Shown in pieces: positions 21,483 through 30,536 of a stretch of DNA of 64,000 nucleotides (the first letter of the stretch is position 1; every line of letters begins with the position of its first letter). Location of the stretch: positions 62,001 to 126,000 of the forward strand of contig NZ_SRHX01000007.1 of assembly GCF_004565475.1 (NCBI RefSeq). Direction: 5' to 3'. The notes under the pieces were generated by a model that was not told the origin of the DNA, searched no databases, and saw nothing but the letters and a program-made list of their open reading frames with translations. The stretch comes from Lonepinella koalarum. Its GTDB lineage: Bacteria; Pseudomonadota; Gammaproteobacteria; Enterobacterales; Pasteurellaceae. The translations under genes were made by a program, and so were the position numbers.

Positions 21483-22646
21483 TTAGAACAATCTTGGTCC
21501 ACGGTTACTATTACCGACAGTTTCACCTTCCGCTACCTGAGAGGTAATCACTTTTTCACCCTCATTTAAGCCAGATAAAATTTGGGTATTCACATCATCA
21601 TTTAAGCCGATAGTAACTTCTCGTTTTTCTACCTGTTTATCATTATTTAATACATTGACATAAACTTGATTACCATCATTTTGTAGGCTAGTGGTTGGCA
21701 CTAATAAGGCATCTTTAACATCTGCAATAGTAATGGTATTTTGCGTTGTCATGCCGATACGCAATTTACCGTCTGGGTTATCTACAACCACATTGGCATA
21801 ATAATAAACGGCGTTGGTATCGGTCACATCTTCTGTATAACCATTATCAGTTAATGTTGTCATGGCTGGATCGACCGAATTAATTTGAGCATGATATTTG
21901 GTATTTGGATCAGATAGGGTAGTAAACTCAATTGACATACCTTGTTTCACTTTAGTAATGTCCCCTTCGGAAATTTCAGGTTTCACCAACATTTTGCTTA
22001 AATCAGCCACTTGTACGATTGTTGGTGTCGTTTGATTCGCATTGACAGTTTGTCCGACAGAGACAGGAATAGAAATCACCGTACCATTTAATGGCGACAC
22101 AATTTTAGTGTAACCTAAGTTAGTTTGAGCGGTGCTGACTTCAATTTCTGATTGCTTAATAGATGCTTGTACCGTTTCAATATCCGCTTCCGCGCTGGAT
22201 AGGGTATTTTTTGCTGAATTTAAATCATCTAACGTGGCTGAATTTTGCTTATATAATTTAGCTATACGATTATAAGCTGACAATGCCACATCATAAGCTA
22301 TTTTTTTTGCTTTTAATTGAGCCTGATAAGAAGACAGTTGAGCTTGCGCGGTATTTAGGTTATTGACTTGTGTTTTGGAATCAATTTCCGCAATCAAATC
22401 ACCTTCTTTGACTTCTTGTCCTAAGATCACATGGATTTTTTCAATTTTTCCAGATACTTGCGCCCCCACTTCAACGCGGTTATAGCTTCGTACTGTCCCA
22501 CTGGCAATCACTGATTTTTGTAAATTACCACGGTTCACTGTTTCGGTTAAATAGGTAATTTGCGAATCTTTATCTGCTTTAAAATAAAACCAACAACTGC
22601 CACATAATGCTAGGACGATTGCTGCAATGAATAACTTCTTTTTCAT
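21483..22646 (-). CDS. macA: Macrolide efflux periplasmic adaptor MacA
   Basis: MacA is the periplasmic adaptor that links MacB to the outer-membrane channel and stimulates its ATPase. The 387-residue product has one N-terminal membrane anchor (LFIAAIVLALCGSCWFYF), a biotinyl-lipoyl-like half-motif (VEVGAQVSGKIEKIHVILGQ), a long alpha-helical hairpin with coiled-coil character at about residues 95-170, the second lipoyl half (IVSPLNGTVISIPVSVGQTV), and a beta-barrel with membrane-proximal domain. It is the first gene of macA-macB-efflux factor. Its promoter region carries three CTTAA-type repeats that resemble an OmpR-family response-regulator box. Confidence 0.94.
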   Translation of the reverse strand: MKKKLFIAAIVLALCGSCWFYFKADKDSQITYLTETVNRGNLQKSVIASGTVRSYNRVEVGAQVSGKIEKIHVILGQEVKEGDLIAEIDSKTQVNNLNTAQAQLSSYQAQLKAKKIAYDVALSAYNRIAKLYKQNSATLDDLNSAKNTLSSAEADIETVQASIKQSEIEVSTAQTNLGYTKIVSPLNGTVISIPVSVGQTVNANQTTPTIVQVADLSKMLVKPEISEGDITKVKQGMSIEFTTLSDPNTKYHAQINSVDPAMTTLTDNGYTEDVTDTNAVYYYANVVVDNPDGKLRIGMTTQNTITIADVKDALLVPTTSLQNDGNQVYVNVLNNDKQVEKREVTIGLNDDVNTQILSGLNEGEKVITSQVAEGETVGNSNRGPRLF

Positions 22647-22678
22647 AATATTGTCCGATAATAATTAAAGTGAGGGGA

Positions 22679-22721
22679 AGTATAAGAGATAAATCTTAAT
22701 AAATCCTTAAGTATGCTTAAT
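22679..22721 (-). promoter_or_regulatory. macA promoter with PmrA/QseB-like repeat box
   Basis: On the plus strand CTTAAT-N5-CTTAAG-N4-CTTAAT covers 22695-22721. The first pair equals the PmrA-type consensus of two hexamers spaced by five bases. On the macA strand a TATACT box (22684 to 22679) has its -35 region inside these repeats, the layout expected for activation by an OmpR-family regulator. Binding is inferred from the pattern alone. Confidence 0.5.
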
Positions 22722-22768
22722 AGATTGTGATTTTAGGTAAAAGTTTCATTTTTATCTTTTTATCGACT

Positions 22769-22797
22769 TTGTAATCTTTATTTAAAGCGTGTAGAAT
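22769..22797 (+). promoter_or_regulatory. glnS promoter
   Basis: TTGTAA and TAGAAT are separated by 17 bases, 34 bases upstream of the glnS start. Consensus matching only. Confidence 0.5.
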
Positions 22798-22830
22798 AAC
22801 CCTCATTTTTAACCGCTTAAATTTGACTAT

Positions 22831-24504
22831 ATGACAACCGAAAAGACTGTAATTGAAGAAACGGGCGAGATTCGTCCAACCAACTTTATTCGCCAAATTA
22901 TTGATGAAGATTTAGCAAGTGGTAAACATAACAATGTTTACACTCGTTTCCCGCCTGAACCCAATGGTTATTTGCATATCGGACATGCCAAATCTATTTG
23001 TTTAAATTTTGGTATCGCCCAAGATTATCAAGGCAAATGTAATTTACGTTTTGATGATACTAACCCCACCAAAGAAGATGTGGAATATGTGGACAGCATC
23101 AAGCAAGATGTAGAATGGTTAGGTTTTCACTGGGAGGGTGAACCACGTTATGCTTCCGATTATTTTGATCAACTTTATGGCTATGCCATTGAGTTAATTG
23201 AGAAAGGCTTAGCCTATGTAGATGAACTTTCAGCAGAACAAATGCGTGAATATCGTGGTACCTTAACGGAAGCAGGGAAAAATAGCCCGCATCGTGATCG
23301 CCCGATTGAAGAAAATTTGGCATTATTTGAAAAAATGAAAAACGGCGAAGTCCCTGAGGGTAAAATGAGCTTGCGTGCCAAAATTAATATGAGTTCACCC
23401 TTTATGGTGATGCGTGATCCTGTGATTTATCGGGTGAAATTTGCCAGCCATCATCAAACAGGAGATAAATGGTGTATTTATCCGATGTACGACTTTACTC
23501 ACTGTATTTCTGATGCTATTGAACGCATTACCCATTCATTGTGTACGTTAGAGTTCCAAGATAACCGCCGTTTATACGACTGGGTATTAGAACATATTTC
23601 TATTGCACGTCCGTTGCCACATCAATATGAATTTTCTCGTCTAAATTTAGAAGGTACTTTAACTTCTAAACGTAAATTATTGAAATTAGTGGAAGAAAAA
23701 GTGGTAGATGGCTGGGACGATCCACGCATGCCAACCATTTCAGGTTTACGCCGTCGGGGTTATACGCCAGCATCTTTACGTGAATTTTGTCGCCGTATTG
23801 GGGTGACTAAACAAGATAACGTGGTAGAATTTAGTGCATTGGAAAGTTGTATTCGTGATGATTTAAACACTAATGCACCACGTGCCATGGCAGTGATTAA
23901 TCCGTTAAAAATCGTGATTGAAAACTTAAAAAATCCAGAAATTTTAACCGCACCTAATCACCCCAATCGGGAAGAACTCGGCACTCGTCAATTAGCATTT
24001 ACCCAAGCGCTTTATATCGATCAGGCAGATTTTCGTGAAGAAGCCAATAAACAATATAAACGTTTAGTATTAGGCAAAGAAGTACGTTTACGTAATGCTT
24101 ATGTAATTAAAGCAGAACGAGTAGAAAAAGATGCAGACGGCAATGTGACCTGCGTTTATTGCTCTTATGATCCTGACACTTTAGGCAAAAATCCTGCTGA
24201 TGGACGTAAGGTGAAAGGCGTAATTCATTGGGTGTCAGCAACAGAAAATTACCCTGCGGAATTTCGTCAATACGGACGTTTATTTGATATGCCAAACCCG
24301 GGAGCGGAAGAGGATATTATAGCCGCCATTAGCCCGAATTCCTTGGTGGTGAAACAAGGTTTTGTAGAAAAATCCCTTGTTAATGCTCAAGCGGAACAAG
24401 CCTATCAATTTGAACGGGAAGGCTATTATTGTGCGGACAACAAACACAGCCGCGCGGATCAGTTGGTGTTTAATCTCACCGTTAGCTTAAAAGAAGGATT
24501 TTAA
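22831..24504 (+). CDS. glnS: Glutaminyl-tRNA synthetase
   Basis: GlnS charges tRNA-Gln directly with glutamine, so this organism does not depend on the transamidation route for that tRNA. The 557-residue class I synthetase has the HIGH motif in [12 protein letters not shown] at about residues 43-54 and the KMSKS-equivalent LTSKRKLL near 275-282. The C-terminal anticodon-binding beta-barrels include [20 protein letters not shown] and KGVIHWVSA. Length matches the E. coli enzyme. A small lipoprotein gene begins at the base after the stop codon, so glnS, the lipoprotein gene and ycgN are transcribed together. Confidence 0.98.
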   Translation: MTTEKTVIEETGEIRPTNFIRQIIDEDLASGKHNNVYTRFPPEPNGYLHIGHAKSICLNFGIAQDYQGKCNLRFDDTNPTKEDVEYVDSIKQDVEWLGFHWEGEPRYASDYFDQLYGYAIELIEKGLAYVDELSAEQMREYRGTLTEAGKNSPHRDRPIEENLALFEKMKNGEVPEGKMSLRAKINMSSPFMVMRDPVIYRVKFASHHQTGDKWCIYPMYDFTHCISDAIERITHSLCTLEFQDNRRLYDWVLEHISIARPLPHQYEFSRLNLEGTLTSKRKLLKLVEEKVVDGWDDPRMPTISGLRRRGYTPASLREFCRRIGVTKQDNVVEFSALESCIRDDLNTNAPRAMAVINPLKIVIENLKNPEILTAPNHPNREELGTRQLAFTQALYIDQADFREEANKQYKRLVLGKEVRLRNAYVIKAERVEKDADGNVTCVYCSYDPDTLGKNPADGRKVKGVIHWVSATENYPAEFRQYGRLFDMPNPGAEEDIIAAISPNSLVVKQGFVEKSLVNAQAEQAYQFEREGYYCADNKHSRADQLVFNLTVSLKEGF

Positions 24505-24660
24505 ATGAAAAAATTACTCTTCATCACCTTGAGTGTCTTGGTTTTAGCGGCGTGTTCCCAGCCAAAAGATATTTATTTTAATGGGGCGGAAGGCTCAGGT
24601 TCAGGCTTGAAATACAACAAAGACACCAGCCGTTTTGATGTCAATACGGAAATGAAATGA
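24505..24660 (+). CDS. Small lipoprotein of unknown function
   Basis: This 51-residue product has a lipoprotein signal (MKKLLFITLSVLVLAAC) with lipobox LAAC and Cys17, leaving a mature peptide of only 35 residues: SQPKDIYFNGAEGS, a short Gly/Ser stretch, then LKYNKDTSRFDVNTEMK. The +2 residue is Ser, which favours outer-membrane sorting. It begins immediately after the glnS stop behind AGAAGGA, and its own stop overlaps the ATG of ycgN (ATGA). I do not recognise a family. Good ribosome site, complete signal and coupling on both sides make it a real gene. Confidence 0.75.
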   Translation: MKKLLFITLSVLVLAACSQPKDIYFNGAEGSGSGLKYNKDTSRFDVNTEMK

Positions 24661-25097
24661 TCACAACGGAAGCTCGCCCATTCTGGCAACGCAAATCCCT
24701 TGCGGAGATGACCGAATCGGAATGGGAATCCCTATGTGACGGTTGCGGTAAATGTTGCTACCGCAAATTTATCTCAGGACGTGGACGGCGAGAACGCTTG
24801 TATTACACCCGTATCGCCTGTGATTTATTAAACCTAGAAACCGGAAAGTGCGGTGATTATTGCAATCGTTTTAAATTAATTGACGATTGTACCAAACTCA
24901 CCCAAAAAAATCTCGCTCAATTCAGCTGGCTCCCCGATACCTGTGCCTATCGTTTACTATACGAAGGCAAGCCTTTATTTGACTGGCATCCGCTGATTTC
25001 CCATAACCCCAACTCAGTCAAATTAGCTGGCGTTATGATCAAAAATGGCATTCATGAAAGGGATGTGATTGATTGGTTTGAGTATGTGATTGATTAA
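24657..25097 (+). CDS. ycgN: UPF0260 / YkgJ-type cysteine cluster protein (YcgN)
   Basis: The 146-residue soluble protein belongs to UPF0260 (YcgN), a branch of the YkgJ cysteine-cluster family. The signature cluster is CDGCGKCCYRK near residues 28-38, with further conserved cysteines in ETGKCGDYCNRF and LPDTCAYRLL, consistent with a bound metal or iron-sulfur cluster. Function is unknown. The start overlaps the lipoprotein stop by three bases. In H. influenzae the same gene lies between glnS and malQ. Its stop codon overlaps the stop of the convergent HTH pseudogene. An uptake signal lies at 24846-24854. Confidence 0.9.
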   Translation: MITTEARPFWQRKSLAEMTESEWESLCDGCGKCCYRKFISGRGRRERLYYTRIACDLLNLETGKCGDYCNRFKLIDDCTKLTQKNLAQFSWLPDTCAYRLLYEGKPLFDWHPLISHNPNSVKLAGVMIKNGIHERDVIDWFEYVID

Positions 25098-25394
25098 ATC
25101 CGAAAAATATGTGTATTCCCCGTTGGCATTTCCACCGTAAGGCTAAGTTTTCCGCCAAGGGTTTCTACATAACGCTTTAAAGTAGAAAGTTTTAATTCAT
25201 TGCCACGTTGTTCAATTTGAGCAATGGCAGGTTGGGAAATGCCTAATGAGTTGGCTAATTCTTTCTGTGACAACATCGCTTCTTCTCTTAGATTATTAAA
25301 GCCCAGATTCAAGGACGAGTTTTTCAGCTTCTTGTTGTATTTCTTGTTGTTCTTCAGGTGTGAATGTTGCGAGTAGATCATCTAATGTTTTCAT
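25094..25394 (-). pseudogene. HTH (XRE family) antitoxin-like gene, disrupted by a +1 frameshift
   Basis: The ATG at 25394 (minus strand) encodes MKTLDDLLATFTPEEQQEIQ, continues to LVLESGL and hits TAA. In the next frame the sequence resumes as NNLREEAMLSQKELANSLGI, a perfect XRE helix-turn-helix, and runs to a normal stop at 25094. Removing one G from the GGG at 25302-25304 joins the two as ESGFNNLREE. The intact product would have about 99 residues and look like a HigA-type antitoxin or autoregulator. No toxin gene is present upstream. The DNA-binding half could only be made from an internal start. Confidence 0.82.
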
Positions 25395-25431
25395 TATACT
25401 GCTCTAATTAAGTCATGGCTTATTCTTTGAT

Positions 25432-25459
25432 ATTTTATAATTTATAGCTTATTTGTCAA
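25432..25459 (-). promoter_or_regulatory. Promoter of the frameshifted HTH gene within an inverted repeat
   Basis: On the minus strand a perfect TTGACA (25459-25454) and TAAAAT (25437-25432) are spaced by 16 bases. Inverted copies of AAGCCAT flank the promoter, as expected for an autoregulatory operator. Confidence 0.5.
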
Positions 25460-25533
25460 GCCATAGAATTATTCTTATATAATGGAAAACATAATGCAAA
25501 GTTAGGCTGCAAGCAAAAAAGATGATCAATATT

Positions 25534-25549
25534 TGGAATCCAGATCACA
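25534..25549 (+). promoter_or_regulatory. Weak CRP-like site upstream of malQ
   Basis: TGGAA-N6-TCACA matches the CRP consensus TGTGA-N6-TCACA except at two positions. It lies 61 bases upstream of a better site. Confidence 0.3.
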
Positions 25550-25595
25550 AAAATCCATATCGTAGTAAGCCTGATTGTTCTTCTATGATTCCAAC

Positions 25596-25617
25596 AAATA
25601 TGACAAAGATCACAAAA
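25596..25617 (+). promoter_or_regulatory. CRP-binding site upstream of malQ and the glycogen cluster
   Basis: TATGA-N6-TCACA with A/T-rich flanks differs from the CRP consensus at one position. A -35/-10 pair lies downstream (TTGAGT at 25632-25637, TAAAAT at 25654-25659, spacer 16), placing the site centre near -60, the usual class I position. This fits catabolite control of glycogen metabolism. Confidence 0.55.
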
Positions 25618-25683
25618 CTGAATTAAATTTATTGAGTTTATTATAGACCTTGCTAAAATGTAGTTGAAACTTGAGGTACACCT

Positions 25684-27768
25684 ATGAATTTAACGGAACA
25701 ACAACGCTGTACTGAACAGAAAGCTGAAAAATTAGGGATCTGTCTTTCCCATTATGATATTGATGGTCATTTTATTACAGTATCAGCAGAAACTTTAGAT
25801 TATTTCACCGCACTTTTATCAACGGAAAATAGCCAGTCTAATGATCACTTTGATGATGTTTTTGTCATAAACGCAGAACAAGCTACAAACTATTCCTTTT
25901 CTTCTTTTTTCTTATCCGTCACAACTTGCCGTTTAACCAACGAACAAGATGAAATATTACTTGAACAGCAATCCCAACAACAAATCAGTTTACCAGCTTT
26001 GCCCGTCGGTTATTATCAATTGACCCTTTCTGACCAAAATCAGCAGCGTAAAATACGTTTATTAGTACAACCCAAAACCACTTTTCAATCTCCGTTATTA
26101 GAGCAACAAAAAGCATGGGGGATTAATGTTCAGCTTTATAGTTTGCGTTCTGAGCGTAACTGGGGGATTGGCGATTTTGCCGATTTAACTTATTTAGTAC
26201 AACATGCGGTGCAATTTGGTGCGGATTTTATCGGGATTAATCCATTACACAAAATGTATGCTGCCGTACCAGATTGGGCGAGTCCGTATAGTGCCACATC
26301 TCGTCGTTGGTTAAATCCGATTTATTTGGCGGTAGATTGGTTGCCGGAATATAAATTAGCTAAATCTGTGCAGACGTGGTTTGTTCAACAACAAGACGAA
26401 ATGACGCGTTTACGCCAACAGCCACAAGTAGATTATCAAGCAATTTCTCGTTTAAAATTCACCGCACTTGAGCAGCTTTTTGCCTTTAGTCAGCGTAGTA
26501 AAACCGCCAAAATTATCACTCGCCGGCAAGCCTTTTTAGATTTTGTTAAACAACAGGGAGATAACCTGTTAAATCAAGCATTATTTGATGTATTAGATGG
26601 GATTGAGCATCCAACTCATCAAGCTGAGGAAAAAAATATCGGTTGGTTAGGCTGGCGAAAAGAATGGCAACAATTAAGTGATAAAAACCGTAACGCGTTA
26701 ATTAAAAAATATCAAAATCAAATTGAATTTTATATGTGGTTGCAATGGCTAACTGAACAACAGTTGGCAGAAGTAAAAATTGTTGCTCAGAAAGTTGGCT
26801 TACAATTAGGTATCTACGGTGATTTAGCGGTACAAAGTTCACGGGGTAGTGCGGATGTTTGGAGTGATCCTGAACTTTATTGTGTCAATGCAAGCATTGG
26901 TGCACCACCCGATCCATTAGGACCTATCGGACAGAATTGGAATTTACCACCTTATAATCCAACCGTATTAAAAGCACGTGGTTTCCAACCTTTTATTGAA
27001 ATGTTACGAGCGAATATGCAACATTTCGGCGTATTGAGAATTGATCATGTGATGGGATTGTTCCGTTTGTGGTTGATTCCAGAAAATAAAACCGCTGTTA
27101 ATGGTGTTTATGTGTTTTATCCGTTTGCGGAATTAATGGCAATTTTAGCCATTGAAAGCCAACGCAATCAATGTGTGATTGTGGGGGAAGATTTAGGTAC
27201 TGTTGCTGATGAAGTGCGGTCAACATTAAATCAATTTTTAATCTATTCGTATTTTGTGTTGTATTTCTCGCAAGCGAATGGTGAATTTCCCCCCGCTGAA
27301 AAATTCCCAACTCAAGCCTTTGCCACCATTGGTACGCATGATGTGCCATCTTTACGGAGTTTTTGGCATTGTAAGGATTTAGCCTTATTTGAACAATTAG
27401 GCGTGTTGCAAGGGGATTTTTTGCAACAAAAATATCAACAGCGAGTAGAGGACAAACAAGCCTTATTAAATAGTTTGCACCGTGATCATTATTTACCCGA
27501 TGATTATGACGGCGATGCGTTAAGCATGGCGATGCACGATCATCTAAATTTTGTGATTCATCGTTATTTAGCATGTAGTCAAAGTCGATTGATTGGTGTA
27601 CAGTTAGAAAATCTGATCGATCAAGAAGTGTCGTTTAACTTACCAGGGACATCAACCGAGTACCCAAATTGGCAAATTAAACTTGCTATGCCACTAGAAC
27701 AAATATTTAGTGACCCACGCATTCAGGCATTATTAAATGAAATTAACCATAATAGGAAGTCATTATGA
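25684..27768 (+). CDS. malQ: 4-alpha-glucanotransferase (amylomaltase) MalQ
   Basis: MalQ transfers maltosyl and longer glucan chains between maltooligosaccharides, releasing glucose. In this cluster it recycles the short chains left by GlgX and GlgP. The 694-residue GH77 enzyme has the catalytic nucleophile in LRIDHVMG (Asp near 454), the acid/base in GEDLG (Glu near 502) and the transition-state aspartate in THDVPSL (near 552), plus the family loop [14 protein letters not shown]. The N-terminal 140 residues are the variable domain seen in E. coli MalQ. It overlaps glgB by four bases (ATGA) and is the first gene of the operon. Uptake signals lie at 25807, 26461 and 27212. Confidence 0.97.
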   Translation: MNLTEQQRCTEQKAEKLGICLSHYDIDGHFITVSAETLDYFTALLSTENSQSNDHFDDVFVINAEQATNYSFSSFFLSVTTCRLTNEQDEILLEQQSQQQISLPALPVGYYQLTLSDQNQQRKIRLLVQPKTTFQSPLLEQQKAWGINVQLYSLRSERNWGIGDFADLTYLVQHAVQFGADFIGINPLHKMYAAVPDWASPYSATSRRWLNPIYLAVDWLPEYKLAKSVQTWFVQQQDEMTRLRQQPQVDYQAISRLKFTALEQLFAFSQRSKTAKIITRRQAFLDFVKQQGDNLLNQALFDVLDGIEHPTHQAEEKNIGWLGWRKEWQQLSDKNRNALIKKYQNQIEFYMWLQWLTEQQLAEVKIVAQKVGLQLGIYGDLAVQSSRGSADVWSDPELYCVNASIGAPPDPLGPIGQNWNLPPYNPTVLKARGFQPFIEMLRANMQHFGVLRIDHVMGLFRLWLIPENKTAVNGVYVFYPFAELMAILAIESQRNQCVIVGEDLGTVADEVRSTLNQFLIYSYFVLYFSQANGEFPPAEKFPTQAFATIGTHDVPSLRSFWHCKDLALFEQLGVLQGDFLQQKYQQRVEDKQALLNSLHRDHYLPDDYDGDALSMAMHDHLNFVIHRYLACSQSRLIGVQLENLIDQEVSFNLPGTSTEYPNWQIKLAMPLEQIFSDPRIQALLNEINHNRKSL

Positions 27769-30440
27769 AAAAATTAGTAGAACAATCAGTAATAGATGCG
27801 TTTTTTAATGGAACGCATGCTGATCCATTTTCGGTGTTAGGTATGCACGAAACGGAAAGGGGAATTGAAGTTCGTGTATTAATGCCAGATGCAAACAGTG
27901 TTGAAGTTATCAATCGAACAACACAAAATGTTGAAGTGGTGTTGGATTTGATTGATGAACGAGGTTTCTTCACCGGTGTCGCACCAAATACTCGTGATTT
28001 TTTTGATTATCAATTAAAAGTCTATTGGGGTAATGAAGCGATATTTATTGAAGACCCTTACCGTTTTCATCCGATGATCGAAGAATTAGATAATTGGCTA
28101 TTAGCCGAAGGTTCCCATTTACGCCCTTATGAAGTATTAGGCGCTCACTTTACTGAGTGTGACAATGTCACAGGGGTAAATTTCCGTTTATGGGCTCCAA
28201 ATGCGAAACGGGTTTCTGTGGTCGGTGATTTTAACTATTGGGATGGTCGCCGTCATCCAATGCGTTTCCATGCCGATAGTGGTGTATGGGAATTATTTAT
28301 TCCGAAAGTCACCTTAGGGCAATTATATAAATTTGAATTATTAGATAGCAATAATCAACTTCGCTTAAAATCTGATCCGTATGCCTTTGCCGCACAATTA
28401 CGCCCAGATACTGCATCACAAGTCAGTGCGTTACCTGAAATTGTGGAGATGACGGATGCTCGTCGCAAAGCTAATCAAGCGGATCAACCGATCTCTATTT
28501 ATGAAGTCCATTTAGGCTCATGGCGTCGGAACCTTGAAAATAATTTCTGGCTAGACTATGACCAGCTTGGCGATGAACTTATTCCTTATGTAAAAGATAT
28601 GGGTTTTACCCATATTGAATTATTACCAATTTCTGAATATCCATTTGATGGTTCTTGGGGTTATCAACCTTTAGGCTTATATGCGCCAACCAGCCGTTTT
28701 GGTACACCAGAAGGCTTTAAACGTTTTATTGCCAAAGCACATGAAGCGGGAATTAATGTGATTTTAGACTGGGTTCCGGGGCATTTCCCGAGTGATACCC
28801 ATGGTTTAGCTGCTTTTGACGGTACGGCATTATATGAACATGCGGATCCAAAAGAGGGCTATCATCAAGACTGGAATACCTTAATTTATAATTATGGTCG
28901 TAACGAAGTGAAAAACTTCTTGACGGGAAATGCGTTATATTGGTTAGAACGTTTTGGCTTAGACGGCTTACGTGTTGATGCGGTCGCTTCGATGATTTAT
29001 CGTGATTATAGCCGTAAAGACGGCGAGTGGATTCCAAACCAATATGGTGGTCGTGAGAATTTAGAAGCGATTGATTTCTTACGTCAAACCAACCGTATTG
29101 TAGGTACCGAAGTGCCGGGGGCAACCAGTATTGCAGAAGAATCCACCGCTTTTGCTGGTGTGACTTTACCGCCTGAAAATAACGGCTTAGGATTCCATTT
29201 CAAATGGAATATGGGTTGGATGAATGACACCCTTTCTTACATGAAACTGGATCCGATCTATCGTCAATATCATCACAATAAAATGACTTTTGGTATGGTG
29301 TATCAATATAGCGAGAACTTCTTATTGCCATTGTCACATGATGAAGTGGTACATGGTAAATCTTCGTTGTTAGGTAAAATGCCGGGGGATGCATGGCAAA
29401 AATTTGCTAATTTGCGTGCGTACTATGCCTATATGTGGGGTTATCCAGGTAAAAAATTACTGTTTATGGGTAATGAATTTGCTCAAGGTCGTGAGTGGAA
29501 TTATCAAGAAAGCCTTGATTGGTACTTACTGGATGATTTCCATGGCGGTGGTTGGCACAAAGGGGTGTTGCAATTAGTCAAAGATTTAAATAAAACTTAC
29601 AAAGAAAACACCGCACTTTATCAATTAGATAATAAACCAGAAGGGTTTGATTGGTTAGTGGTTGATGATAATCAAAATTCTGTCTTTGCTTTTGAACGTA
29701 GTGATAGCAATGGTGAGCGTATTGTGGTGGTGAGTAATTTTACCCCTGTGGTGCGTGAAAACTATCGTATCGGGGTGAACGAAGAAGGGGAGTATGAAGA
29801 AATTTTGAATACGGATTCGGCTTACTATAAAGGCTCAAATGTCGGTAACTTTGGTGTGGTCACAACGGAAGATATTGAAAGTCATGGCAAAGCACAATCT
29901 ATTTCTGTTGTGGTGCCTCCATTGGCAACAATTTATTTTCGTTGGAAAAAAAACACAAAAAAGGCTAAAAAAACAGCTATAAAACGGACTAAAACTGCAG
30001 AAATTGCGATGGAAAAACCGATAAAAGCGACAAAATCGAAACAAACTAAGGTTACGGAGATCAAAGTGAAAGCCACTAAAGCAGATACCGTGCAAGCGGA
30101 CGTGGCAGAAAGCAAAGTGACCAAAGCTAAAACCAAAACCACAAGAACAAAATCTGTTAAATCAGATACGGTAAAACCAGAAGTGGTAACACCGGAAACG
30201 CTTGTGACTGAAAATAGTGCGGTGAAATCCACAGCAAAAACGACGGCGAAAAAAGTGACAAAAGCCACGAGCAAAAAAGCCGAAGTAGATGCTGAGCCGA
30301 CGAAAAAAACGGTTAAAGCTAAAACTGCGCCAAAAGTAGTAAAAGAGAAAGTAGCAACAGTAAAAAAAGCAACAGTGAAAACTGAGGCTACTACAACAAA
30401 AACAGCTAAACCAAAAGCTAAAAAAACGGCTGAAGAATAA
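27765..30440 (+). CDS. glgB: Glycogen branching enzyme GlgB with an unusual Lys/Ala/Thr-rich C-terminal tail
   Basis: GlgB cuts alpha-1,4 chains and reattaches them by alpha-1,6 bonds. Residues 1-727 are a normal branching enzyme: an N1 carbohydrate-binding domain, an N2 CBM48 domain ([20 protein letters not shown]), the GH13 barrel with the nucleophile in [10 protein letters not shown] (Asp405) and acid/base in IAEEST (Glu458), both at E. coli numbering, and the C-terminal beta domain ending ATIYFRW. Residues 728-891 form an extra tail of about 164 residues made almost only of Lys, Ala, Thr and Val, resembling histone H1 or AlgP tails; E. coli GlgB stops at 728. An internal ATG at 30009 could give a separate basic protein but has no good ribosome site. 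Confidence 0.97.
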   Translation: MKKLVEQSVIDAFFNGTHADPFSVLGMHETERGIEVRVLMPDANSVEVINRTTQNVEVVLDLIDERGFFTGVAPNTRDFFDYQLKVYWGNEAIFIEDPYRFHPMIEELDNWLLAEGSHLRPYEVLGAHFTECDNVTGVNFRLWAPNAKRVSVVGDFNYWDGRRHPMRFHADSGVWELFIPKVTLGQLYKFELLDSNNQLRLKSDPYAFAAQLRPDTASQVSALPEIVEMTDARRKANQADQPISIYEVHLGSWRRNLENNFWLDYDQLGDELIPYVKDMGFTHIELLPISEYPFDGSWGYQPLGLYAPTSRFGTPEGFKRFIAKAHEAGINVILDWVPGHFPSDTHGLAAFDGTALYEHADPKEGYHQDWNTLIYNYGRNEVKNFLTGNALYWLERFGLDGLRVDAVASMIYRDYSRKDGEWIPNQYGGRENLEAIDFLRQTNRIVGTEVPGATSIAEESTAFAGVTLPPENNGLGFHFKWNMGWMNDTLSYMKLDPIYRQYHHNKMTFGMVYQYSENFLLPLSHDEVVHGKSSLLGKMPGDAWQKFANLRAYYAYMWGYPGKKLLFMGNEFAQGREWNYQESLDWYLLDDFHGGGWHKGVLQLVKDLNKTYKENTALYQLDNKPEGFDWLVVDDNQNSVFAFERSDSNGERIVVVSNFTPVVRENYRIGVNEEGEYEEILNTDSAYYKGSNVGNFGVVTTEDIESHGKAQSISVVVPPLATIYFRWKKNTKKAKKTAIKRTKTAEIAMEKPIKATKSKQTKVTEIKVKATKADTVQADVAESKVTKAKTKTTRTKSVKSDTVKPEVVTPETLVTENSAVKSTAKTTAKKVTKATSKKAEVDAEPTKKTVKAKTAPKVVKEKVATVKKATVKTEATTTKTAKPKAKKTAEE

Positions 30441-30459
30441 CAGATAGGGAATGTAATAG

Positions 30460-30491
30460 CAGAAATGGGACATTTAAATGTGCCATTTCTG
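30460..30491 (+). other. Long imperfect hairpin between glgB and glgX
   Basis: CAGAAATGG and CCATTTCTG enclose ACATTTAAATGT, giving a nearly perfect palindrome of 32 bases with a single G-G mismatch. The flank is AT-rich but lacks a T-run, so it looks more like an mRNA-stabilising or processing stem than a terminator. Confidence 0.55.
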
Positions 30492-30536
30492 AATATTATC
30501 ATTAATATTAATGGATTATTTAAAATTATTATTGTT

